Positions 45,191 to 52,712 of a stretch of 64,000 nucleotides of DNA are shown in pieces. A model generated the notes under the pieces. The model searched no databases. It saw only the letters and a program-made list of their open reading frames with translations, and was not told the origin of the DNA. The stretch comes from Acidimicrobiales bacterium (GTDB taxonomy: Bacteria; Actinomycetota; Acidimicrobiia; Acidimicrobiales; JAHWLA01). Every line of letters begins with the position of its first letter. Within the stretch, counting starts at the first letter, position 1. The position numbers were made by a program, and so were the translations under genes. The stretch spans positions 52,125 through 116,124 of the forward strand of contig DATLNE010000001.1 of NCBI GenBank assembly GCA_035536915.1, read 5' to 3'.

Positions 45191-45675
45191 GACACGCTCC
45201 AACGCGACAACGCCGTCTGCAGCGCCCGCTGGCGCGGCGCCCACGACGGGCCGACCACCCGATAGGCAAAGGTGCGCTCGTCGTCGCCCTCGCCGTAGTC
45301 GATGCGCACTTCGAGGAAGTCGGGGGGCAATGCGGGGGCTGCCATGTCGCCCCACTCGATCAGGGCCACGCCGCCTTCGTCCAACAACTCCGCCAGGCCG
45401 AGGTCGACCACCTCTTGCAGGTGGTCGAGGCGGTACACGTCGACGTGCACCATCGTCATGCGCCCCGGGTATGTGCGCACCAGTGTGAAGGTGGGGCTGA
45501 CGATCGGCTCGTCGACGCCGAGGGCGCGGCCGAACCCTTGGGCGAAGGCGGTCTTGCCTGCCCCGAGGTCGCCCGCCAGCAACAGCACGTCGCCCGGCTT
45601 GGCCAGTGTCGCCACCTGCGAAGCCATCTCCCGGGTGTCGTCGGCCGACTTGGTCATCGTCACCAACCCGCTCAC
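45187..45675 (-). CDS. tsaE: tRNA threonylcarbamoyladenosine biosynthesis ATPase TsaE
   Basis: The 162-residue ATPase has Walker A AGDLGAGKTAFAQG (about 34-47), VSPTFTLVRTY and HVDVYRL, and the IEWGD motif, all typical of TsaE. It resets the TsaBD complex. The GTG start overlaps the udg stop (GTGA). Confidence 0.95.
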   Translation of the reverse strand: MSGLVTMTKSADDTREMASQVATLAKPGDVLLLAGDLGAGKTAFAQGFGRALGVDEPIVSPTFTLVRTYPGRMTMVHVDVYRLDHLQEVVDLGLAELLDEGGVALIEWGDMAAPALPPDFLEVRIDYGEGDDERTFAYRVVGPSWAPRQRALQTALSRWSVS

Positions 45676-46229
45676 AGGTGCTCCTTGGCTCGCACGAGGT
45701 CGGCCCGCATGGCCGCCGCCACCTCGCCGGTGCCGCCGCTGCGCAGGGCCGCCGAGGGGTGGTAGGTCGGCACCAGCACAGCGTCGCCGTAGCGGTAGGT
45801 GCGGCCCCGCAGCTTGCTGATGCCTTCAGTCGTGTCGAGCAGCAGGCGGGTGGCGAAGTTGCCCAGCGTCACCACCACCTTGGGCTTGATGGTCGCCAGC
45901 TGCTGCTCCAGGTACGGCCTGCACGAGGCGATCTCCTGCGGCTCAGGGTCACGATTGCCCGGCGGGCGACACTTCACCACGTTGGCGATGTAGACCCCCC
46001 GGTCGCGGCTGATGCCCATCTCCTCCTGCATGACCTTGTCGAGGAACTGGCCGGAGCGGCCCACGAACGGCTCGCCCTTGAGGTCCTCGTCGCGGCCCGG
46101 CCCCTCGCCGACGAACATCAGGTCGGCCTCGGGGTCACCGACGCCGAACACGACGTTGGTGCGGCCCGCGGCCAACGGGCACCGGGTGCAACCGCTCGCT
46201 TCGCGCTCCAGTTCCAGGAGGGTGAGCAC
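45672..46229 (-). CDS. Uracil-DNA glycosylase, family 4 (iron-sulfur)
   Basis: The 185-residue protein removes uracil from DNA. It shows the 4Fe-4S Cys set CTRC, KCRPP and a following SCRPYLEQQ, motif GEGPGRDEDLKGEPFVGRSG and the late TYHPSAALR. It is the first gene of the tsaE-tsaB-rimI-tsaD operon. The GTG is 6 nt from a minus-strand TACGAT, so the operon is probably leaderless. Confidence 0.93.
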   Translation of the reverse strand: MLTLLELEREASGCTRCPLAAGRTNVVFGVGDPEADLMFVGEGPGRDEDLKGEPFVGRSGQFLDKVMQEEMGISRDRGVYIANVVKCRPPGNRDPEPQEIASCRPYLEQQLATIKPKVVVTLGNFATRLLLDTTEGISKLRGRTYRYGDAVLVPTYHPSAALRSGGTGEVAAAMRADLVRAKEHL

Positions 46230-46235
46230 CGCCGC

Positions 46236-46241
46236 ATCGTA
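46236..46241 (-). promoter_or_regulatory. -10 element of the udg-tsaEB-rimI-tsaD operon
   Basis: TACGAT on the minus strand is 6 nt before the GTG at 46229. Confidence 0.55.
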
Positions 46242-46256
46242 CCGCCGGGCAGGCCG

Positions 46257-47201
46257 TCAGCCCGCCGCCAGCGCCCGCCACAGAGCCCGGTAGCTGGGGT
46301 ACTCCAGGTCGGGCACGATCCAGCCCGCGGCCACCAGCTCCTGGTGCAGCTTCGGCAGGAAGCGGAAGGGGATGCCCGAGTCGACGTGGTGGGCCAGGTG
46401 CCAGCCGGTGTTGTACGGCACCATCCAGAACCGGGCCGGCCTGCTCTGGCGCACGTGGTGGGTGGTCAGGCGCCGGTCGCCCGAGCGGGTCATGCCGCCG
46501 TGCTCGGCGATGGCCCGAAGCCGGTTGAGCACCTTCCACACCGTCATCCACGGCGCCAGCCACAACAGGAGGTACAGCTCGGGCCGCCCGAATGCGGTGA
46601 ACACGCCGAGGATCGCCACCTGCACGGCGAGGATCTGAGCAGCGAGCTTGCGGCTGCTGGGCCGCAGCAGCGCTCGGCCCAGCGCCTTGAGGTTCTTGGT
46701 GCCCGAGACGAACAAGGCGTCGCGGGTGAGCTTGCGCCGGAACGAGTCGAAGGGAATGGGGTAGTTCGCGTAGAGCTGGCGGTCGGGTTCTTCCGGCCCC
46801 ATCTCGTCTTTGTGATGGGCCATGTGGGCGCGGCGGTACAGGTCGAAGGCCGTGAACGAGGGGTACGACAGGAGCCAGCGCCCGACCCGGTCGTTGACCG
46901 CCTTCCTGGTGAACAGCAGCCGGTGGGCGGCCTCGTGCCCGAGGATGTTGAACAGGCAGTGGGCTCGGCCCATGAGCAAGAAGGCGGCCACGTACGCCCA
47001 CCACGTGCCGACCGCCACGGCCGCGGCGATCACGCCGAACGACTGCATGTACACGCCCACCGCCGTGACGGCGTTGCGACCGTTGGGGATGCGCCGCAGT
47101 TCTTCGCGGATGGGCGGCACCGGCCGGCCCGTCGCCGTCAGGCGTTCGGTAGGCAGCACGTCGGGGAGCAACTGGGACGGCGGCAGCATGGTGGTCGCCA
47201 C
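46257..47201 (-). CDS. Membrane fatty-acid desaturase
   Basis: The 314-residue integral membrane protein has the three His boxes of the desaturase/hydroxylase superfamily: HEAAH (89-93), HMAHH (126-130) and HLAHH near 268, with four membrane segments. It probably inserts double bonds in acyl lipids or modifies carotenoids. The GTG start is 7 nt from a minus-strand TAAGAT. It is divergent from a PaaX-like regulator that may control it. Confidence 0.88.
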   Translation of the reverse strand: MATTMLPPSQLLPDVLPTERLTATGRPVPPIREELRRIPNGRNAVTAVGVYMQSFGVIAAAVAVGTWWAYVAAFLLMGRAHCLFNILGHEAAHRLLFTRKAVNDRVGRWLLSYPSFTAFDLYRRAHMAHHKDEMGPEEPDRQLYANYPIPFDSFRRKLTRDALFVSGTKNLKALGRALLRPSSRKLAAQILAVQVAILGVFTAFGRPELYLLLWLAPWMTVWKVLNRLRAIAEHGGMTRSGDRRLTTHHVRQSRPARFWMVPYNTGWHLAHHVDSGIPFRFLPKLHQELVAAGWIVPDLEYPSYRALWRALAAG

Positions 47202-47207
47202 GCCCGC

Positions 47208-47214
47208 TATCTTA
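47208..47214. promoter_or_regulatory. Overlapping divergent -10 elements (desaturase / PaaX-like)
   Basis: Minus-strand TAAGAT (47209-47214) is 7 nt from the desaturase GTG. Plus-strand TATCTT (47208-47213) is 6 nt from an ATT at 47220. The two hexamers overlap by five bases. Confidence 0.5.
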
Positions 47215-47219
47215 CGATA

Positions 47220-48014
47220 ATTCTACAGACGCAGCAATTTCGTAATAGGCCGTTCACCGCCCGTTCCGTCATCGGCAGCACCCTGCTGGGCGCTCACCCG
47301 CCTGTGTTGCCGGTTGGCGTGCTCGTGCGCTCCGGGGAGCTGTTCGGCATCCCCGAGGGGACCATCCGGGTGGCGCTCTCGCGAATGGTCGCCAAGCAAG
47401 AGCTGGTGCAGGAGCCTGACGGCCGCTACGCCCTGACGGGCCGGCTGCTGCTGCGGCAGGAACGGCAGGAGGCGGGGCGCCGCCCGCAGCTGGTGCCATG
47501 GCTCGGCCAGTGGACGACGGCGTTGGTGGTGACCACCCGCCGCTCGGCCAGTGAGCGCAGCGCCTTGCGGGGCCACATGCGGCGCATGCGCATGAGCGAG
47601 CTCCGCGAAGGCGTGTGGGTGCGCCCCGACAACCTGCGCATCGCCCGCATGACACAGTCCCCGGTCGACGACTGCCTGTGGGCCACGATGCGCCCCGATA
47701 CCGACCCCGCCGAGTTGTCGGCCGGGTTGTGGGACCTCGACGAGTGGGCGAGCACTGCGAACGCCCTGCGCAAAGAACTGGCCCGGTGGCGTCGCCGGGC
47801 CCGTCGCACTGCAGCGGTGGAGACGCTGGCCCCTGGGTTCGTGCTGTCGGCTGCTGTCCTCCGCCATTTCAACGCCGACCCCCTGCTGCCGCCCGAGCTC
47901 CTGCCCTCCACGTGGCCCGGCGCACGCCTGCGGGAGGAGTACGAAGCCTTCGATGTCGAGTTTCTGGGGCTGTGGCGGTCGTTCATGGGTAGGGAGGGCG
48001 CGTGGGATCACTGA
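47220..48014 (+). CDS. PaaX-like transcriptional regulator
   Basis: The protein (up to 264 residues) matches the PaaX family: an N-terminal winged helix with SGELFGIPEGTIRVALSRMVAKQELV and a C-terminal region with LWDLDEWA and PGFVLSAAVLRHF, and a last segment RLREEYEAF. PaaX represses phenylacetate or other catabolic genes. No ATG, GTG or TTG precedes the conserved N-terminus. An ATT at 47220, 6 nt from a TATCTT hexamer, could start it; the first GTG (47304) would cut into the winged helix. It overlaps the next gene by 13 nt. Confidence 0.78.
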   Translation: MLQTQQFRNRPFTARSVIGSTLLGAHPPVLPVGVLVRSGELFGIPEGTIRVALSRMVAKQELVQEPDGRYALTGRLLLRQERQEAGRRPQLVPWLGQWTTALVVTTRRSASERSALRGHMRRMRMSELREGVWVRPDNLRIARMTQSPVDDCLWATMRPDTDPAELSAGLWDLDEWASTANALRKELARWRRRARRTAAVETLAPGFVLSAAVLRHFNADPLLPPELLPSTWPGARLREEYEAFDVEFLGLWRSFMGREGAWDH

Positions 48015-49516
48015 ACGAGACCAATCCCTCGCTGTGGGTGGAGACCACCCGCGACGAGTCCATGCAGTTCCCCCGCCTGGCCGGGACGGTCGACGTAGAC
48101 GTCGCCGTCATCGGTGCGGGCATCGCCGGGCTGCTGACGGCGACCGTGCTCAAGGAGGCCGGTGCGAGCGTCGCCGTGGTGGAGGCGGGGCGCATCTGTT
48201 CGGGCGTGACGGCCTACACCACGGCCAAGGTCACCTCCCAGCACGGGCTCGTCTACGCAGGGCTGGCGTCGAACCGCAGCGAGGACGTGGCCCGCGCCTA
48301 CGGCGAGGCCAACCAAGCCGGGCTGGCGCTCATCGCCCGCCTGGTGGCCGAGCGCGACATCGCCTGCGACTTCAGCCGCCGGGCGGCCTACACCTACACC
48401 ACCGACCCCGAGCAACTGTCGTCGGTGCAGGAGGAAGCGGAGGTGGCGACCCGGTTGGGGCTGCCTGCCACCTTCACCACCGAGACCGAACTGCCCTACC
48501 CGGTGCTGGGCGCCGTGCGCTTCGACAACCAGGCCCAGTTCCACCCCCGGCGCTTCTGCCTGGCGCTGGCCCAGGGCCTGGGCGAGCACGTCTACGAGTT
48601 GAGCCGAGTGCGCGACGTCGATGCCGAGAGCGACGAGTCGTCGGTACTCACCGAGGGCGGCACCGTGCGGGCACGGCACGTGGTGGTGGCCACGCACCTG
48701 CCGTTCCTCGACCGGGGCATGTTCTTCGCCAAGTGCCACCCCACCCGCTCCTACGCCATGACGATCGAGGTCGACGGCGAGGGGCCGACCGGCATGTACC
48801 TGAGCGCCGATTCACCCACCCGTTCATTGCGGGGGGCGGAGAGCGACCGCTACCTGATCGTGGGCGGGGAAAGCCACAAAGTGGGCCAGTCCGACGACAC
48901 CCGGGCGCACTACCGGGCGCTCGAGGACTGGACGGCCGAGCACTTCCCCGGGCGGCCGATCGTGCACCGGTGGTCGGCACACGACCACGTCCCCGTCGAC
49001 GGCACCCCGTTCGTGGGGCCGCTGCTGCCGGGCTCCAACGTCCTGGTGGCCACCGGGTTCAAGAAGTGGGGCATGACGAACGGCGCCGCTGCTGCGCTGC
49101 TGCTCACCGACCACATCGCCGGGCGCGAGAACCCGTGGGCCGACGCCTTCGACGCCACTCGACAGGGATCAGCCATCACGTCGAGCGAGCTGTGGAAGGA
49201 GAACGCCAACTCGGGCAAGCGCATGGTGGCCGACCGGCTGGCCGCACTACGGGCCGAGGACGCCGAGACACTGGCGCCGGGCGAGGGCGGCATCGTCGAC
49301 CTCGACGGCGAACGGGTGGCCGCTTTCCGCGACGATGCGGGCGAACTGCACGCGGTGTCGTCGGTGTGCAAGCACCTGGGCTGCATCGTGTCGTTCAACA
49401 CAGCCGAGCGCACGTGGGACTGCCCGTGCCACGGCTCCCGCTACGGGATCGACGGCCGGATCATCGAAGGGCCGTCGGTGGCCGACCTCGACCCCGTCAC
49501 ACCGCAGAACGGATAG
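48002..49516 (+). CDS. FAD-dependent oxidoreductase with C-terminal Rieske domain
   Basis: The 504-residue protein has a DAO-type FAD domain: GAGIAGL at 38-44, the late FVGPLLPGSNVLVATGFKKWGMTN. A Rieske 2Fe-2S domain follows with ligands Cys456, His458, Cys474 and His477 (CKH and CPCH). This fusion is found in glycine-oxidase-like proteins of unknown substrate. AGGGAGGG precedes the GTG start, which overlaps the regulator. Its end overlaps the convergent peptidase by 20 nt. Confidence 0.88.
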   Translation: MGSLNETNPSLWVETTRDESMQFPRLAGTVDVDVAVIGAGIAGLLTATVLKEAGASVAVVEAGRICSGVTAYTTAKVTSQHGLVYAGLASNRSEDVARAYGEANQAGLALIARLVAERDIACDFSRRAAYTYTTDPEQLSSVQEEAEVATRLGLPATFTTETELPYPVLGAVRFDNQAQFHPRRFCLALAQGLGEHVYELSRVRDVDAESDESSVLTEGGTVRARHVVVATHLPFLDRGMFFAKCHPTRSYAMTIEVDGEGPTGMYLSADSPTRSLRGAESDRYLIVGGESHKVGQSDDTRAHYRALEDWTAEHFPGRPIVHRWSAHDHVPVDGTPFVGPLLPGSNVLVATGFKKWGMTNGAAAALLLTDHIAGRENPWADAFDATRQGSAITSSELWKENANSGKRMVADRLAALRAEDAETLAPGEGGIVDLDGERVAAFRDDAGELHAVSSVCKHLGCIVSFNTAERTWDCPCHGSRYGIDGRIIEGPSVADLDPVTPQNG

Positions 49517-50315
49517 CGCGCTCCACGGCGCGGGATGCCAGCAGGCGCACCGTCTCCAACGGGGCGTCGACCTCGCCCGTCGCCGCCGCCACCAGCGCGT
49601 CGCCGTCGCTGACGGCATGCGCAGGCTCCAACGCCCGGGCGAACCCGTCGTGGCCGGACTGGGCCACCAACAGGCACTGGGTCTTGTCGAGGCGGGCGTT
49701 GGTGGCGACCACGCCGATGGTGGTGTTGCCGAACGGCACCGCAGGCTGCGGCGGCGGGGCCACCGGCTCGCCGGTGCGCACGTCGCCCCAGGCGTTGACG
49801 GCGATCACCGCCGACACCCGCAGGTCGCCGTCCGACTCCTCGGCGGCGCCCAGCCCGCCCGGCTTGGGCTCGCCGCCCCGCCACTTGCCCACGGTGGCGC
49901 CGGTGCCCGCACCCACCCGTCCCACGTCGAACGACTCGGCCGCCGACTCGCACGCCGCGTAACCCGCGGCAGCGTCGGGCCGCACTGTCGGGTCGCCCAC
50001 CATGAGGTCGAACAGCACGGCGCCCACCACGATCGGCACCGGCCCGGCGGGCGTGGGGAACCCGATGCCCCGCTCCTCGCACCACCGCACCACGCCGTCG
50101 CAGGCGGCCAGCCCGAAGGCGGAGCCGCCCGACAGCACCACGGCGTCGACCCGCGACACCAGCCGCTCGGGCGCCAACAACGCCCACTCGCGGGTGCCCG
50201 GCGCGCCGCCCCGCACCTCGCCGGAGGCGACCGTGCCCGCCGGGAGCAGCACCACCGTGCAGCCGGTCCGGGCCACCGGGTCGGTCCAGTGCCCGACCCG
50301 TACGCCAGAGATCAC
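49497..50315 (-). CDS. P1-family (DmpA-like) peptidase
   Basis: The 272-residue protein has the S58/P1 pattern: ISGVRVGHWTD at the start, GCTVVLLPAGTVASGEVRGGAPGTRE, LSGGSAFGL and the auto-cleavage region FGNTTIGVVATNA, where the Thr becomes the N-terminal nucleophile. Relatives are aminopeptidases and beta-peptidyl hydrolases. The GTG overlaps the alr stop (GTGA). It is the last gene of the rplM operon. Confidence 0.88.
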   Translation of the reverse strand: MISGVRVGHWTDPVARTGCTVVLLPAGTVASGEVRGGAPGTREWALLAPERLVSRVDAVVLSGGSAFGLAACDGVVRWCEERGIGFPTPAGPVPIVVGAVLFDLMVGDPTVRPDAAAGYAACESAAESFDVGRVGAGTGATVGKWRGGEPKPGGLGAAEESDGDLRVSAVIAVNAWGDVRTGEPVAPPPQPAVPFGNTTIGVVATNARLDKTQCLLVAQSGHDGFARALEPAHAVSDGDALVAAATGEVDAPLETVRLLASRAVERAIRSAV

Positions 50316-51424
50316 CCCACGTACCGCCGAGGGACCCGCGGGCCGATGCCGCACACGATCTCGTAGGAGATGGTGTCGAGCCGGCCGGCCCAGTCCTCCG
50401 CGGTGATTACCTCGTCGCCTTGGCGGCCGAGCAGCACGACCTCGTCGCCCACGGCCACCTCGGCGTCGGGTCCGCAGTCGACCATGAGCATGTCCATGGT
50501 GATGGTCCCGGCGATCGGGCACCGGCGCCCGCCGACCAGCACCTCGCCGCCGACCGCCGACAAGCGCCGGGGCACGCCGTCGGCGTAACCGAGCGGCACC
50601 ACGGCGATGCGGGTGCGCTCGGGGCACACGTAACGGAGCCCGTACGACACGCCCTCGCCCGCCTCGACGTCGCGCACGAACGCCACTTCGGCGCTCAGCG
50701 ACATGGCGGGGCGCACGTCGATCGAGGCGTAGCCGTATACGGCGATGCCGCAGCGCACCATGTCGTAACGCGCCGCCTCGAAAGCGACGGCGCCTGCCGA
50801 GTTCGCCGTGTGCAGCACGTCGGGCACGATGCCGTCGGCGGCCAGCGCATCGCGCACGGTCTCGAACCGTTCCAACTGCGCCTTGGTGTCGGCCTCGCGG
50901 TCGGGGTCGTCGGCCACCGCGAAGTGCGTCATCAGGCCTTCGAGGTGCAGGTGCCGCGACCCGTCGATGCGGCGGGCCAACGCCGGGGCATCGTCGACCG
51001 ACGCCCCCGCCCGGTGCATGCCCGTGTCGACCTTGAGGTGGACGGCCACGCTCTCTCGCCCGTGCATGACGGCGGCGGTCTCCACCGCCTCGATTCCGGC
51101 CGGCGAATAGACGGCCATCGTCAGGTGCCGCGCCACCGCTTCGTCGACCGCCGTCAGCGGAGGCTCCGACAACAACAGGATCGGCGCCTCGATCCCCGCC
51201 TTGCGCAACTCGACCCCCTCGTCGACGTGCGCCACGGCCAGCCACTGCGCGCCTGCTTTGAGGATCGCCTCGGCCACCGGCACGGCGCCGTGCCCGTAGG
51301 CATCGGCCTTCACCGACGCACACACCGCCGCAGGCGCCACCAGTTCCACCAGGCACGCCACGTTGTGGCGGACGGCGGACAGGTCGACGGTCGCCCACGC
51401 CGGGCGGGTGCGGGCCTCAACCAC
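50312..51424 (-). CDS. alr: Alanine racemase
   Basis: Alr makes D-alanine for peptidoglycan. The 370-residue protein has the PLP Lys39 in VCASVKADAYGHG, KVDTGMHRAG, the second catalytic Tyr in GVSYGLRYV, and MDMLMVD. The GTG start overlaps the nnr end by 8 nt. Its place beside glmS and glmM fits cell-wall precursor supply. Confidence 0.95.
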   Translation of the reverse strand: MVEARTRPAWATVDLSAVRHNVACLVELVAPAAVCASVKADAYGHGAVPVAEAILKAGAQWLAVAHVDEGVELRKAGIEAPILLLSEPPLTAVDEAVARHLTMAVYSPAGIEAVETAAVMHGRESVAVHLKVDTGMHRAGASVDDAPALARRIDGSRHLHLEGLMTHFAVADDPDREADTKAQLERFETVRDALAADGIVPDVLHTANSAGAVAFEAARYDMVRCGIAVYGYASIDVRPAMSLSAEVAFVRDVEAGEGVSYGLRYVCPERTRIAVVPLGYADGVPRRLSAVGGEVLVGGRRCPIAGTITMDMLMVDCGPDAEVAVGDEVVLLGRQGDEVITAEDWAGRLDTISYEIVCGIGPRVPRRYVG

Positions 51425-52712
51425 CCGACAACCACTCCCCCACCAGTTCGGGCAGGTCGCCCGCCACCATGCCCGGCCTCGACGCCGCGCCGTGGGCGTG
51501 GGCGGCGAACGCCGCCGCCTCCAGGGCAGGCAATCCCTGAGCCAGGAAGGCGCCGATCATCCCGGCCAGCACGTCGCCCGTGCCCGCCGTGGCCAGCTGC
51601 GGCCCACCGGTGACCGACACGAGCACCCGCCCGTCCGGCGCCGCCACCACCGTGGTCGGCCCCTTGAGCAGCACGACAGCGCCCGTAGCCACCGCCAACG
51701 CTCGCGCTTCGCCGATGCGGTCGGCGCCCACCTGGTCGCCCGCCAGCCGAGCGAACTCGCCGTCGTGCGGGGTCAGCACGGTGGGCGCCCGCCGCCCCGA
51801 CAGCACCTCGGCGGCGCCCCCGGCCAGTGCGTTCAAGCCGTCGGCATCGACCACCATCGGCTTGTCGACGGCGGCCACGAACTGCCGCACCTCGTCGCCC
51901 GCCTCGCGCCCCAGCCCCGGCCCGACCACCACGGCCCGACAGCGCTCCACATCCAACGCCGAGGCCCAACCGGTCGCAGGCCGAGGGACGACCACGGCCT
52001 CGTTGCCCGGCGGCACGTCGTCGGGCGCCGCCAATTGCACGTAGCCGGAGCCCGCCCGCATGGCGCCTCGGGCCACCAGCAACGGCGCGCCCATCATGCC
52101 GGGCGACCCGGCCACCACCAGCACGGCGGTGTCCCACTTGTGCGTCGAGCGCGAGCGAGCGGGCAGCACCACGTCGTCGTCCTCGACCACCGAGATGCGA
52201 GCCCCCGACACGTCGAGCCCGATGTCGACCACCTCGACCACGCCGGCCCGGTCGGTGAACAGCAGGCCCGGCTTCAGCGCCGCGAACGTCACCGTCGAAT
52301 CGGCCCGCACGGCGAACGGCGACGCCTCCCCGGTCAGCCCGTCGACACCGGACGGGATGTCGACGGCCAACACGGGCGCGTCCCCCACCAACGGCGCCTT
52401 GTACTCGCCATGAAACCCGGTGCCGTAGGCGGCGTCGACCACCAGGTCGCACGCGGGCACCGACGACACATCGGGGTCGACCACCACGCACCGCACGCCA
52501 CGAGCCGACAAGCGCCGGGCCGCACACCGGCCGTCGGCGCCGTTGTTGCCCTTGCCCGCGACCACCACCACCCGTCGCCCGTAGGTGCCGCCCAGCCGCC
52601 GCACCACGGCCCGGGCCACGGCCGCACCGGCTCGTTCGACGAGCACCTCGGTCGATTCGGGCGCGGCCTCGTCGATGCGCCGCATCTCCTCCGGGGTGAC
52701 GACGGGGATCAC
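51417..52712 (-). CDS. nnr: Bifunctional NAD(P)H-hydrate epimerase/ADP-dependent dehydratase
   Basis: The 431-residue protein repairs hydrated NAD(P)H. The N-terminal epimerase half (about 1-200) has EEMRRIDEAAP and VVVAGKGNNGADG. The C-terminal ribokinase-like dehydratase half has GSPGMMGAPLLVARGAMRAGSG, LTPHDGEFARL and TAGTGDVLAGMIGAFLAQG. The GTG start overlaps the glmS stop (GTGA). Confidence 0.94.
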   Translation of the reverse strand: MIPVVTPEEMRRIDEAAPESTEVLVERAGAAVARAVVRRLGGTYGRRVVVVAGKGNNGADGRCAARRLSARGVRCVVVDPDVSSVPACDLVVDAAYGTGFHGEYKAPLVGDAPVLAVDIPSGVDGLTGEASPFAVRADSTVTFAALKPGLLFTDRAGVVEVVDIGLDVSGARISVVEDDDVVLPARSRSTHKWDTAVLVVAGSPGMMGAPLLVARGAMRAGSGYVQLAAPDDVPPGNEAVVVPRPATGWASALDVERCRAVVVGPGLGREAGDEVRQFVAAVDKPMVVDADGLNALAGGAAEVLSGRRAPTVLTPHDGEFARLAGDQVGADRIGEARALAVATGAVVLLKGPTTVVAAPDGRVLVSVTGGPQLATAGTGDVLAGMIGAFLAQGLPALEAAAFAAHAHGAASRPGMVAGDLPELVGEWLSGG

